Assembly: GCF_001591805.1 (NCBI RefSeq)
Contig: NZ_BCVP01000025.1
Coordinates: 1-64,000, forward strand
Direction of reading: 5' to 3'
DNA length: 64,000 bases
Source: Neobacillus novalis NBRC 102450
GTDB taxonomy: Bacteria; Bacillota; Bacilli; Bacillales; Cytobacillaceae
In this document: positions 34,717-43,648 of the stretch, one piece after another
Layout: every line of letters begins with the position of its first letter
Position numbering within the stretch: position 1 is the first letter of the stretch
Notes under the pieces: model-generated
Told to the model about the DNA's origin: nothing
The model's database searches: none
What the model saw: the letters and a program-made list of their open reading frames with translations, nothing else
Position numbers and translations under genes: made by a program

Positions 34717-35727
34717 TTATAAACACCCCATAACAGTATCGCCAAATGATCTAATGTCAGATAAATAATCGTATCCAGGTGTGGAGCCAAAACTATTAAA
34801 CATGCGAACTGCCACGATATTTTTCTTAGGAATAACCAATACCGCCACACTTGTATATCCCAAGATTTGATAGGAACCTTGAGGCACAAGGTCGCCAACT
34901 TCCGTTTTCTTTGCAGGCAAATCCTTCACAAACCATAAAAATCCATTTTGTGGAAGCTCCTTATTTACGAATGGACTCTGAAGGGATGTTGCTAATTTAA
35001 TGATGTCGTTAGATACCAATTGTTCCCCATCGATCAAACCTTGCTTCAAGTGGACATATCCCCAATAAGCAAGCTCTCTTGTGGATACATACATGTTCTT
35101 CTGGCTCCCATCAGTACCCTTACTCGTTGACCAAAATTTATCGTTTTGTTCCTTGATAACTTGCACTAATTTTTCATTTGCTTCAAAATGCCAACCCGTT
35201 TCCTTAAATGCTAAAGGATTAAAAACCTGTTCTTTCAGGATTTCGGCAATTGTCCTCCCTGTCGAAGATTTGACAATATCCGTCAACATTTTAATGTTGA
35301 TATCACGATATGCCCATCCTTTCCCCGGAGCAAATTCTCGAATAATCCTGCCCTCTTGTGTGTTTAAACCATGGGTATGTGTAAGAAGGTGTCTAATCGT
35401 TATTTTATTGAAAAGCTCAGTAACAGTACCAGGCAGGTATTTTGTTACTTCATCGTCAATCGATTCTATGTAACCGTGATGTACAGCGTAGGCCACCGCA
35501 AAGCCAATATAACTTTTCCGAACAGAAGCTACATGGAACTCTGAGTCTTCCTGGATCGGTCTTGCATCAGGCTCTTTGGAATGGTTTCCCCAATATTCCT
35601 CTACAACCATTTTGTCATTATGTATAACCATCACAGCTGCACCAGAACCATCAACCAAATCATATGTATTCTTTACATGAGATACGACAGAGTTAAACAT
35701 TCCATTTAAACTTCGCTTGATAAACAT
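34717..35727 (-). CDS. Beta-lactamase-family serine hydrolase
   Basis: Class C beta-lactamase/penicillin-binding-like hydrolase of 336 residues. The catalytic SxxK is SVRKSY (near residue 70); the YxN-type motif YRDIN is near residue 143; RHLLTHTHGLN is a common family block. No signal peptide is visible, so it is probably cytoplasmic, more like an esterase than a beta-lactamase. The GGAGG site is well placed. It is monocistronic. Confidence 0.85.
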   Translation of the reverse strand: MFIKRSLNGMFNSVVSHVKNTYDLVDGSGAAVMVIHNDKMVVEEYWGNHSKEPDARPIQEDSEFHVASVRKSYIGFAVAYAVHHGYIESIDDEVTKYLPGTVTELFNKITIRHLLTHTHGLNTQEGRIIREFAPGKGWAYRDINIKMLTDIVKSSTGRTIAEILKEQVFNPLAFKETGWHFEANEKLVQVIKEQNDKFWSTSKGTDGSQKNMYVSTRELAYWGYVHLKQGLIDGEQLVSNDIIKLATSLQSPFVNKELPQNGFLWFVKDLPAKKTEVGDLVPQGSYQILGYTSVAVLVIPKKNIVAVRMFNSFGSTPGYDYLSDIRSFGDTVMGCL

Positions 35728-35997
35728 GAAATTCTACCTCCTACTAAGATAATCTATCAAGCCAATCAACAACAGAAGTAACTATTGCTATTTTTTAGAA
35801 TATGATTTCTAATAAAAATAAACCTTTCAACTTTGCCATTTCAATGGCAGATACAAATTAAGGGGTCAGTATCACGCCAATCGAAGAATTGGAAGACACT
35901 GTTTAACAGAATTTAGGTAACTAGCAAATTAATTCTCCCATAAACCTACTACTATTGTAAATCATGCAAGTATACGAAAACAAAGGAGATGTACGCA

Positions 35998-36870
35998 TTG
36001 TCCGAGAACCGTGATAACCCAAATTTAAAAGGGAACCTTAGTCGAGACAGTCTCCGGGCTGACTGCGAGAACTGCTACGGCCTGTGCTGTGTTGCACCAA
36101 CCTTCGCGGCTTCAACGGATTTTGCCATCGATAAAATTGGTGGCAAACCTTGCCCAAATCTGCAATCGGACTTCCGCTGCAGCATTCATAAAAACCTCAG
36201 ACAGCAAGGATTTAAAGGGTGTACCGTTTTTGATTGCTTCGGTGCAGGGCAAAAGGTTTCCCAAGTTACTTTCGGTGGAGTCAGCTGGCAAGAACGTCCA
36301 GGAATGGCTGAGAAAATGTACAAAGTGTTCCCGATTATGCAACAACTGCACGAGATGCTCGCGTATTTGACGGAAGCACTAGCGTTGAAAGCATCACGAC
36401 CCATTCACAGAGAGCTTAGCGTCGTACTTGACGAGACGGAACGACTTTCTCACCTTCGTCCCGATTCTCTCATCGACTTAGACGTTCCGTCCCACCGAGC
36501 AGAGGTGAACGCTCTTCTATTAAGGACAAGCGAGCTAGTATGGTCGGAGTCATCTCGCTACCCTAAGAATGGTAAACAGAGTAAGAGAATGAACCGCCGA
36601 GGAGCAGATCTTATGGGGGCAAATCTTAAAGGTGCGAATCTAAGAGGGGCTAACTTAAGAGGATCCTACCTGATTGCTGCCGACCTTCGAGATGCTGACT
36701 TAAGGGAGGCTGACCTTATCGGTGCGGATTTACGCGACGCCGACCTTAGCGGAGCAGATCTCACTGATTGTATCTTTCTCAGTCAAGTCCAAATTAACTC
36801 AGCGAAGGGGGATGCACGGACAAAATTACCGCACTTACTTGCACGCCCAACACATTGGGCTGATTTTTAG
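35998..36870 (+). CDS. Pentapeptide-repeat protein with N-terminal cysteine cluster
   Basis: A 290-residue protein. The N-terminal third holds two cysteine groups: CENCYGLCC (residues 23-31), then [13 protein letters not shown] and CTVFDC, like a YkgJ-type metal-binding domain. The last third (about residues 202-262) is a run of pentapeptide repeats ([19 protein letters not shown] and on) that should form a short right-handed beta-helix. I prefer the TTG start at 35998 because AAAGGAG lies nine bases upstream; the ATG at 35989 touches that site. Its function is unknown. Quinolone-resistance Qnr proteins share only the repeat fold. Confidence 0.82.
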   Translation: MSENRDNPNLKGNLSRDSLRADCENCYGLCCVAPTFAASTDFAIDKIGGKPCPNLQSDFRCSIHKNLRQQGFKGCTVFDCFGAGQKVSQVTFGGVSWQERPGMAEKMYKVFPIMQQLHEMLAYLTEALALKASRPIHRELSVVLDETERLSHLRPDSLIDLDVPSHRAEVNALLLRTSELVWSESSRYPKNGKQSKRMNRRGADLMGANLKGANLRGANLRGSYLIAADLRDADLREADLIGADLRDADLSGADLTDCIFLSQVQINSAKGDARTKLPHLLARPTHWADF

Positions 36871-36876
36871 CAATTA

Positions 36877-36925
36877 AAAAAGAATCCATTTTGAAAAAAG
36901 ATTGTTCAAAATGGATTCTTTTTTT
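36877..36925. terminator. Strong terminator after the pentapeptide gene
   Basis: A long perfect stem AAGAATCCATTTTGA/TCAAAATGGATTCTT followed by seven T residues. Confidence 0.85.
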
Positions 36926-36979
36926 AGGATTTGAGTTTCTACAATGGCTGATTAAAACTCACGGAAACCGTCATTACCT

Positions 36980-37444
36980 TTAAAATAAACGACTCAAATT
37001 AGCCATTTCAATGGCGGATACCGCCGCATCGTAGCCTTTATTACCTGATTTTGTTCCAGAGCGTTCAATCGCTTGCTCAATCGTTTCTGTTGTCACAATA
37101 CCGAACATAACTGGAACTCCTGTTGTTAAGCCCACATTGGCAATCCCTTTAGCTGCTTCATTACATACGTAATCGTAATGAGTAGTTGATCCGCGAATAA
37201 CGGTTCCTAAACCGATAATCGCATCGTATTTTTTCGTTTCTGCCATCTTCTTCGCGATGAATGGCACCTCGAACGCACCTGGCACCCATGCGACATCAAT
37301 GTCTTCTTCAGACACACCATGACGTTTCAAGCCATCCATGGCACCGCCCAATAATTTGCTTGTTAAAAACTCATTAAATCTTCCTACCACTATACCAATT
37401 TTTAAATCTGTTCCGATTAATTGTGCTTCAAAAACTTGTCCCAT
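36980..37444 (-). CDS. ribH: 6,7-dimethyl-8-ribityllumazine synthase
   Basis: Condenses the pyrimidine from RibD with 3,4-dihydroxy-2-butanone 4-phosphate in riboflavin synthesis. The 154-residue protein has the usual start ([13 protein letters not shown]), [10 protein letters not shown] near residue 56, [14 protein letters not shown] (active-site His near residue 88) and GIVTTET. It forms icosahedral shells in bacilli. Last gene of the rib operon. Confidence 0.95.
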   Translation of the reverse strand: MGQVFEAQLIGTDLKIGIVVGRFNEFLTSKLLGGAMDGLKRHGVSEEDIDVAWVPGAFEVPFIAKKMAETKKYDAIIGLGTVIRGSTTHYDYVCNEAAKGIANVGLTTGVPVMFGIVTTETIEQAIERSGTKSGNKGYDAAVSAIEMANLSRLF

Positions 37445-37456
37445 TTTTTATCTCTC

Positions 37457-38647
37457 CTATGCTAAAATATGATTCATTTTTATTTTTTTTGTCATTAAAT
37501 AATGTTTGTTTTCCGCTACAGCATCAATTTCTAGCGGCACGCGTTCGACCACTTCAATGCCGTATTTCGTTAAGCCTTCCATTTTTTCAGGATTGTTTGT
37601 CATCAAGCGCACCTTCGTAATCCCTAGATCTCGCAGCATTTGCGCTGATAAACCATAATCACGCATTTCGGCTGGGAAGCCTAATTTCACATTTGCTTCG
37701 ACCGTGTCATAGCCCAGCTCTTGCAGCTCATAGGCCTTTAATTTATTTAGCAAACCGATATCTCTGCCTTCCTGTTCCATGTATAGCACAACACCTTGCC
37801 CCGCATCTTCAATAATTTCTAATGAAAGATGCAATTGCGGCCCGCAATCACATCGTTTTGAATGAAAAACATCACCTGTCAAACATTCAGAATGGATGCG
37901 CACAAGTGGTGCCTCCTCTTTTTGAACATCCCCTTTCACGATTGCTACATGCTCTTTCCCATTTAGCTGATTGGAATAACCAATCATCTGAAATTCGCCA
38001 AATGATGTCGGCAGCTTCACCGATGCCTCACGTTTCACTAGCTGCTCATGTTGATAACGATAGCGGATTAAATCGGCAATCGTCACCAGCTTCAACTCAT
38101 ACGTTTCAGCCAATTTCATTAATTCCGGCACCCTTGCCATTTCACCGTTATCACTCATAATTTCGCAGATGACCCCGGCAGGCTGCGCACCACAAAGTTT
38201 TGCAAAATCAACCGCTGCTTCCGTATGGCCATTCCGCTCAAGCACACCATTTTCCTTGGCCACAAGCGGGAACACATGACCAGGCCGGCGAAAATCTGAG
38301 CTGATTACATTCGGGTCTAACAGCTGTAAAATAGTTTCAGAACGCTCAAATGCACTAATACCAGTCGTTGTATTTTTGTAATCAATACTAACCGTAAAGG
38401 CCGTTTGATGGTTATCCGTATTGTGCTGGACCATCGGATGTAAATCGAGACGTTTCGCTAATTCCTTCGTTATGGGCGTACAGATTAAACCGCGCCCATG
38501 TGTAGCCATAAAGTTTATATTCTCCGGTGTTGCATAATCCGCCAGCACCAAGAAATCTCCCTCATTTTCACGATTCTCGTCATCCACCACGATAATGATT
38601 TTACCTTTTTTCAAATCTTCAATTGCTTCTTCAATGGTATGAAACAT
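37457..38647 (-). CDS. ribBA: Bifunctional DHBP synthase / GTP cyclohydrolase II
   Basis: N-terminal RibB domain (about residues 1-200; [11 protein letters not shown] and RRPGHVFPL) makes 3,4-dihydroxy-2-butanone 4-phosphate from ribulose 5-phosphate; C-terminal RibA domain (about 205-396) opens the GTP ring, with zinc ligands in [18 protein letters not shown] and the EGRDIGL motif. I prefer the ATG at 38647 (GGTG eight bases upstream) over an upstream TTG. The 396-residue length is typical. Confidence 0.95.
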   Translation of the reverse strand: MFHTIEEAIEDLKKGKIIIVVDDENRENEGDFLVLADYATPENINFMATHGRGLICTPITKELAKRLDLHPMVQHNTDNHQTAFTVSIDYKNTTTGISAFERSETILQLLDPNVISSDFRRPGHVFPLVAKENGVLERNGHTEAAVDFAKLCGAQPAGVICEIMSDNGEMARVPELMKLAETYELKLVTIADLIRYRYQHEQLVKREASVKLPTSFGEFQMIGYSNQLNGKEHVAIVKGDVQKEEAPLVRIHSECLTGDVFHSKRCDCGPQLHLSLEIIEDAGQGVVLYMEQEGRDIGLLNKLKAYELQELGYDTVEANVKLGFPAEMRDYGLSAQMLRDLGITKVRLMTNNPEKMEGLTKYGIEVVERVPLEIDAVAENKHYLMTKKIKMNHILA

Positions 38648-38667
38648 AGTCAAAACACCGCCTTTTT

Positions 38668-39306
38668 CTAAAATCCATTTTGTCTTAAAAAATCTATCGT
38701 AATTGGAGAACTTTCTTGCTTGCGATCCAAATGATGAATAACGTACTTTCCAAGCATGTCATTTTCAATATTCACGACATCATGCTCTCTTTTGATTCCT
38801 AAGATTGTTTCACTAAACGTTAGTGGAATAAGCGAAACGGTCAGCTTCTTCGGCTGCACATCGAAAATCGTTAAACTAATTCCATCAATTGCAATCGAAC
38901 CTTTCAGTACGCAATATTTACTCAGTTCTTCGTTGATACCAATATCAACATATATCGCATTTTCAACCTTCCTTTTTCGTAAAATAACGCCCGTTCCATC
39001 CACATGCCCCGAAACGAAGTGACCACCAAATCGGCCATTTGCCGGCATTGCCCGTTCCAAGTTGACCACATGGCCCATTTGTAACGACTGGATATTAGTT
39101 GCCTTTACCGTTTCCGGCATGACATCAACCGTGAACGTGTTAGTTGAAAAGGAGGTGACGGTTAAGCAGACGCCATTTACCGCGATACTGTCGCCCAAAT
39201 GAATGTCTTCTACAATTTTTTTGGATTCTAACGTTAACTGCATACTATGGGAGCCACTTTTTATCGCTTTGACCTTACCTAAATCTTCTACAATTCCTGT
39301 GAACAA
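38668..39306 (-). CDS. ribE: Riboflavin synthase alpha subunit
   Basis: Dismutation of two lumazine molecules to riboflavin. 212 residues in two homologous lumazine-binding barrels; the N-terminal [10 protein letters not shown] and the catalytic-site motif [13 protein letters not shown], repeated as [12 protein letters not shown], are visible. Second gene of the operon. Confidence 0.95.
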   Translation of the reverse strand: MFTGIVEDLGKVKAIKSGSHSMQLTLESKKIVEDIHLGDSIAVNGVCLTVTSFSTNTFTVDVMPETVKATNIQSLQMGHVVNLERAMPANGRFGGHFVSGHVDGTGVILRKRKVENAIYVDIGINEELSKYCVLKGSIAIDGISLTIFDVQPKKLTVSLIPLTFSETILGIKREHDVVNIENDMLGKYVIHHLDRKQESSPITIDFLRQNGF

Positions 39307-39316
39307 GAATTACACC

Positions 39317-40399
39317 TCATTTCAGTACCGACGTTATTTTCAGGTCTTCTCCAACCATTTCTACATGTTTAAATTTTATTTCGAAAGCGTCTGTCATTTG
39401 CCCGACATCTAAATCAGCAAACATGGGTACTGCCTTATTCCCGCCGACAATTTTCGGGGCAACATAGGTTATCAGTTGGTTTACATACCTTGATTTCAAA
39501 AAGCTTGCATTGACCGTTTTTCCGCCTTCTACATATAGCTTCATCACCTGACGTTTTCCTAGCTCCGTTAGCAATTCGGTAACATCGATGTTTGGCTGCG
39601 AAAGCTGTATGATTTCTACATGCGGCTGGTTAAAACTAGCCATCTTTTCAGGCGCTGCCTCCGACCCAGTGAAAATCCACGTTGGCGCCTGCCCATCCGT
39701 AATGACCTTTTTATCGTACGGCATCGTTAAATGTGTATCTAAAATGATGCGAATCGGTTGTTTTTTCGTCTTGCCAAGACGATTGGTTAGACTCGGATTA
39801 TCCGTTAAAACGGTCCCAATTCCGACTAAAATCGCATCATATTTCTCGCGATCATTGTGTACATCTTGTTGCACCTCGCTGCCGGTAATTTGTTCACCAA
39901 AACCTGTCTGCGCCGCTATCTTGCCATCAAGCGTAATTGCCTGTTTCAATGACACAAAAGGTTTATTTTGTTGAATAAAATGAAAGAACGCCTCATTTAA
40001 CGCATCAGCCCGCTCTTTCAAAACCCCTGTTTTCACTTCAATCCCGGCGTCTCTCATGAGAGAAATACCCTTGCCTGCGACTAACGGATTGGGGTCCTCC
40101 GAGGCAATGACCACACGTTGCACACCGGATTGTATAAGGGCCATCGCACATGGTGGTGTTTTTCCGTAATGACTACAGGGTTCGAGCGTCACATAAACAG
40201 TACTTCCTTTAGCCCGCTTTCCTGCCATTTTTAGTGCATGGACTTCAGCATGTGGAGACCCTGCTTTCAAATGAGCGCCGAACCCTAGGATTTCACCATC
40301 TTTCACAATTACAGCACCAACAACGGGATTCGGTGTAGTTTGTCCTTCAGCAACTTGCGCCAATTTCAAGGCAAAATCCATATAAAACTCATCGGTCAT
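39317..40399 (-). CDS. ribD: Bifunctional riboflavin deaminase/reductase
   Basis: First gene of the rib operon. The deaminase domain (residues 1-145) has the zinc motifs HAEVHAL and PCSHYGKTPPC; the reductase domain (about 150-360) begins FVSLKQAITLDGKIA. The ATG at 40399 has GGAGGGG six bases upstream and replaces an earlier in-frame start with no such site. Transcription passes two FMN riboswitches before it. Confidence 0.95.
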   Translation of the reverse strand: MTDEFYMDFALKLAQVAEGQTTPNPVVGAVIVKDGEILGFGAHLKAGSPHAEVHALKMAGKRAKGSTVYVTLEPCSHYGKTPPCAMALIQSGVQRVVIASEDPNPLVAGKGISLMRDAGIEVKTGVLKERADALNEAFFHFIQQNKPFVSLKQAITLDGKIAAQTGFGEQITGSEVQQDVHNDREKYDAILVGIGTVLTDNPSLTNRLGKTKKQPIRIILDTHLTMPYDKKVITDGQAPTWIFTGSEAAPEKMASFNQPHVEIIQLSQPNIDVTELLTELGKRQVMKLYVEGGKTVNASFLKSRYVNQLITYVAPKIVGGNKAVPMFADLDVGQMTDAFEIKFKHVEMVGEDLKITSVLK

Positions 40400-40434
40400 C
40401 TTGATCCCCTCCAATCACGGTTTTTCACAAAAAT

Positions 40435-40680
40435 AAAACCCCTTAGAATAAGTCACTAAGGAGTTTAGGAGGAGAGTATGTAATAATGGCAACACTAAAT
40501 AAGCCTACTGAAGGTTATTTTTTCTTCAAAAGCTTGATACCATTGCTCATACATCCTTCTCCCATCCAGACTATACTGTCGGCTTTGGATTCACACCAAA
40601 TCCTGCCTTTATAAAAAGGCTCACGGGCTTAGAATTTCTTCATCACCGTCGATTGGGAATTTCACCCGACCCCGAAGGAC
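40435..40680 (-). promoter_or_regulatory. FMN riboswitch 2 (proximal), with terminator
   Basis: The RFN aptamer (40680-40554, minus strand) shows the conserved blocks: CCTTCGGGGTCGGGTG, the long middle with AGCCCGTGAGCC, AATCCAAAGCCGACAGTATAG and GGGAGAAGGAT. A terminator hairpin AAACTCCTTAG/CTAAGGGGTT and T-rich tail follow at about 40466-40436. It should shut off ribD expression when FMN is abundant. Confidence 0.93.
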
Positions 40681-40719
40681 ATTGCATATGAAATTTTGTT
40701 TAGGTTTTATATAAATATA

Positions 40720-40959
40720 AAACCCCATAGATATTCTCTACGGGGTGGTTAGGAGTTTTCTTGTTGTAAGCATCGCTAAATAAACCTTTTGAAGTGTGTT
40801 TTTCTTCATAAGGAAATAAGGCCTGCTCATCCGTCCTTCTCCCATCCAGACTATACTGTCGGCTTTGGATTTACACCAAATCCTGCCTTATAAAAGGCTC
40901 ACGGGCTTAGAATTTCTTCATCACCGTCGATTGGGACTTTCACCCGACCCCGAAGGACT
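40720..40959 (-). promoter_or_regulatory. FMN riboswitch 1 (distal), with terminator
   Basis: A second complete RFN aptamer (40959-40834) is almost identical to the proximal one in all conserved blocks. It has its own terminator ACCCCGTAG/CTATGGGGT followed by TTTTAT (40746-40715). The linkers of both units also share TTATTTAG words, so the whole aptamer-terminator unit of about 270 bp was duplicated. A TATAAT box lies just upstream at 40982-40977. Confidence 0.93.
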
Positions 40960-40982
40960 ATTCATATTTATCCTATATTATA

Positions 40983-41159
40983 GCACTGTTAGAATTAAAA
41001 TTCACACTAAATGTATCCCCTAGGAATTAGTAAAATTCGTAAAATGATGCTAAACGCCGTACCTTCGGGGGAAAAAGAACACCCAACTGTCCGCCGTGTG
41101 CGCACAAATGTCCACGAGCGGTGCCTGACACCCTCTATATGACACCCTTTATATTTCAA
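40983..41159. other. Intergenic stretch with a GGTGCC/GGCACC-type hairpin
   Basis: No gene is visible. The segment around 41086-41150 (CTGTCCGCCGTG, GTCCACGAGCGG, GGTGCCTGACACC) contains several short inverted repeats and reads like a dispersed intergenic element. Confidence 0.4.
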
Positions 41160-41543
41160 CAAATCTCTTAGTAGTTTTTTGATGAAAAGCCCATTATTTC
41201 AAGGAATACTGCATTTTCAATCAAACGATTGATTGGTTTTATTAAAACTAATCAATCGTTTGATTGAAATCGGAACAAATGCTTATAAATAGAGGGTTTA
41301 CACCTTAAAAGCAGTAAATATATTGTCGAAAATGGAATTCTTCTTGTTTCTTTTATCCCAAATCCGTGGCGAAAAATAAGGTACTGCCGCTCATACTACA
41401 CGTTTCGACAGGAATTCCTCTATTTCCGTATTAACTAAACGTTTGATTGAATCATGACTAACTCCTTCTGCCGTTGGCTTTTTCCCGGGAAATTGATAAA
41501 GATAATGTCGAAACCCGCTCGACATTTCTCATAGAATAGGGCA
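41160..41543. repeat. ~390-bp non-coding repeat, copy A
   Basis: Copy A matches 53002-53392 along its length by eye, in the same orientation. It contains a large hairpin (TCAATCAAACGATTGATT pairing with AATCAATCGTTTGATTGA, 41217-41269), a further single palindrome near 41438, a TTTTTCCCGGGAAATTGAT word and a TGTCGA/TCGACA hairpin at the end. No open frame is conserved between the copies. Confidence 0.78.
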
Positions 41544-41570
41544 TCTTATAGAGGTTCTAAATAAATGAAA

Positions 41571-41614
41571 AAATCAGTCCCCTATTGCTTTAATGCAATG
41601 AGGGACTGATTTTG
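41571..41614 (-). terminator. Nested terminator downstream of the LapA-domain gene
   Basis: AAAATCAGTCCC/GGGACTGATTTT outer stem with an inner TTGC..GCAA stem around TTTAAT, followed by T residues on the minus strand. Confidence 0.7.
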
Positions 41615-41623
41615 AGTCAGGAT

Positions 41624-41869
41624 TTATTGGTCATCTGTTTTTACTGCAGCCTTTTTCAAAGTCCTTTGAAGTTGATAAATTTTCATCATACCAATTAAAC
41701 CAGCTAATAATGCTCCCAATAGAACTGATCCAATGATGACGAGAATCAATGGCCAGTCCGCTTTTCCAAATAAGTAATTAACCGTTACAGGTTCAACATT
41801 AATAACTGAGAAAACCGCAATAATTAAGACCAAAAGTAGGACAAATATTAGGTTCCATTGCTTTTTCAT
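41624..41869 (-). CDS. LapA-domain (DUF1049) membrane protein
   Basis: A small protein of 81 residues with two membrane helices (about 5-25 and 40-65) and a charged C-terminal tail (LQRTLKKAAVKTDDQ). The pattern INVEPVTVNYLFGKADWPLILVI is typical of the LapA/DUF1049 family. GAGGTGA lies before the ATG. Role in bacilli unknown. Confidence 0.8.
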   Translation of the reverse strand: MKKQWNLIFVLLLVLIIAVFSVINVEPVTVNYLFGKADWPLILVIIGSVLLGALLAGLIGMMKIYQLQRTLKKAAVKTDDQ

Positions 41870-42041
41870 ACTTCACCTCATTGAAAGTTTTTATATGGGA
41901 CTTAGGGACAGGCTTCTTGTCCCAAATGAGAAAAACCCTTTCGTTAAGTAAAAATCACTCTAAATTTATCCTTAAGTAAACAATTCCATTATACTAATCT
42001 TTTCAGTTTTCTCCAATTGCCGATGCATTAAAAAATAAAAT

Positions 42042-42066
42042 AGGGACAAGGTGCCCCTTGTCCCTA
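42042..42066 (-). terminator. GGGACA hairpin terminator of the first mannitol operon
   Basis: GGGACAAGG/CCTTGTCCC stem overlapping the mtlD stop codon and followed by a T-rich stretch on the minus strand. Confidence 0.65.
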
Positions 42067-43209
42067 CAATTGATGGTATTGCTCAATAATTCCTTTGACT
42101 AAAGAGGAAGTTCCATCGAGTTGTGTCAACTTCTCTATTGTTGTTTCTAATCCTTGTTCATTGATGGCCGCTTGAACTTGGACTGCTTCTTCATCCCCTT
42201 GAAAACCGTACATGAGAGCTGCGGCAATCCCTTTTAATAGATATTCAGGGTTCTTTCCGACGATCTCCTGATATTGTCTTGCAGGACTAACGAGGCGATC
42301 GTTTGGTCCAAGCTTGCGGATTGGCGAGCGCGCTACTCTTGTCACTTCGTCAACAATATAAGAATTTGAAAAGCGTCCGATAATCTTTTGAATATATTTG
42401 TTATGTTCCTCTTCGTTAAAGCCGTATTTTTCAACTAGAAACGCACCGCTTTCTTTAAGGGCGCCTTCCACTAACTCAAGAATTTGTTTGTTCTCCATCG
42501 CATGATTAATCGTATCCATTCCAAAATAATAACCAAAATAGGCCGCTAGGGCATGACCTGTATTGACCGTGAATAGCTTACGTTCAATATAAGGCACTAA
42601 TTCCTGTACATAGGTGATTCCCTTAACCGGAGGTTTCTCGCCAATGATTTTCGGTTCTTCTACTACCCATTCATAGAATGGCTCCACTTTTACCATCAGC
42701 TTATCTACATTGACTTGATTCGGTACAATCCGGTCGACAGCGGAATCAGGAAAGCCGAAACGCCCTTCAAATTGTGATTGTTCATCAGCTGTTAATTTTT
42801 CAAAGATCTTCTCTTTTAACAGCGAGCTCCCGCCAATCATATTTTCACAAGCAATAATATTGAGCGGCTTATCTGTTTGTTCGACACGTTTGCGCAGGCC
42901 ATCTGCAATCAAACCGGCGATAAGCGGAAGAATGTTCGGTCCGATCGCCGTAGTAACTAGATCTGCTTCAGCAATGGCTGCTATCACTTGCTCCGGGTTT
43001 GATGCACTATTAATCGCTCTAACATTTTTTATCGTAACTTCTTCTTGAGTTGGCTCAGCAAGTACGACACGATATTCATTCTTTTCATTTAGTAAATTTA
43101 CAATTTCACTATTTACATCGACAAAGCAAGTTTCATATTTTGAATGATATAATAAATTCCCGATAAACCCACGGCCGATATTTCCAGCTCCAAAGTGAAC
43201 AGCCAACAT
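42064..43209 (-). CDS. mtlD: Mannitol-1-phosphate 5-dehydrogenase (operon 1)
   Basis: Oxidises mannitol 1-phosphate to fructose 6-phosphate with NAD. The 381-residue protein starts LAVHFGAGNIGRGFIG (Rossmann loop) and has the family catalytic block ERKLFTVNTGHALAAYFGY (Lys and His near residues 205-215). It starts one base after mtlF ends. A paralogue lies at 47.6 kb. Confidence 0.95.
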   Translation of the reverse strand: MLAVHFGAGNIGRGFIGNLLYHSKYETCFVDVNSEIVNLLNEKNEYRVVLAEPTQEEVTIKNVRAINSASNPEQVIAAIAEADLVTTAIGPNILPLIAGLIADGLRKRVEQTDKPLNIIACENMIGGSSLLKEKIFEKLTADEQSQFEGRFGFPDSAVDRIVPNQVNVDKLMVKVEPFYEWVVEEPKIIGEKPPVKGITYVQELVPYIERKLFTVNTGHALAAYFGYYFGMDTINHAMENKQILELVEGALKESGAFLVEKYGFNEEEHNKYIQKIIGRFSNSYIVDEVTRVARSPIRKLGPNDRLVSPARQYQEIVGKNPEYLLKGIAAALMYGFQGDEEAVQVQAAINEQGLETTIEKLTQLDGTSSLVKGIIEQYHQL

Positions 43210-43210
43210 C

Positions 43211-43648
43211 TTAGTTCACCTCTTCAAATATCGCCAAAATTTCATCGGCTGTTTTTGCGGCAACAAGCTTTTCAATATTTTCTTCCTCCGAACAGACAAT
43301 TGCAATATTGGATAGAATGTCTAAATGTTCGTTGTCTTTACCAGCAATCCCAATGAGCAGTTTTACAATGTTTCCGGAACCAAAGTCTACCCCTTGTGGA
43401 ACTTGAACGAATGAAATTCCTGATTCCTTAACTAATAACTTTGAATCCTCGGTCCCATGTGGGATAGCGACAAAATTACCCATATAAGTAGAAGTCAACG
43501 CTTCTCTTTCTAGCATCTTTCCAATATAGTTTGCGTCTACATACCCTTTGTCGACAAGAATGCTTCCTGTTACGCGAATAGCTTCTTCTTTTGTCCCTAC
43601 TGCTGTATTTAATAAAATATTTTCTTTAGCCAAAATGGATTTCGTCAT
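43211..43648 (-). CDS. mtlF: Mannitol-specific PTS enzyme IIA
   Basis: Phosphate carrier of 145 residues that takes phosphate from HPr and passes it to the EIIB domain. The phosphorylated His lies in FVAIPHGTEDS (near residue 65). It overlaps mtlR by four bases. In the second operon the same domain is fused to the transporter. Confidence 0.94.
   Translation of the reverse strand: MTKSILAKENILLNTAVGTKEEAIRVTGSILVDKGYVDANYIGKMLEREALTSTYMGNFVAIPHGTEDSKLLVKESGISFVQVPQGVDFGSGNIVKLLIGIAGKDNEHLDILSNIAIVCSEEENIEKLVAAKTADEILAIFEEVN

Noticed and set aside
35836-35862. Short match to the 3' end of ribH (GCCATTTCAATGGC and flanks) upstream of the pentapeptide gene
   Set aside because: Only about 20 bases, itself palindromic in part; too short to call a gene fragment.
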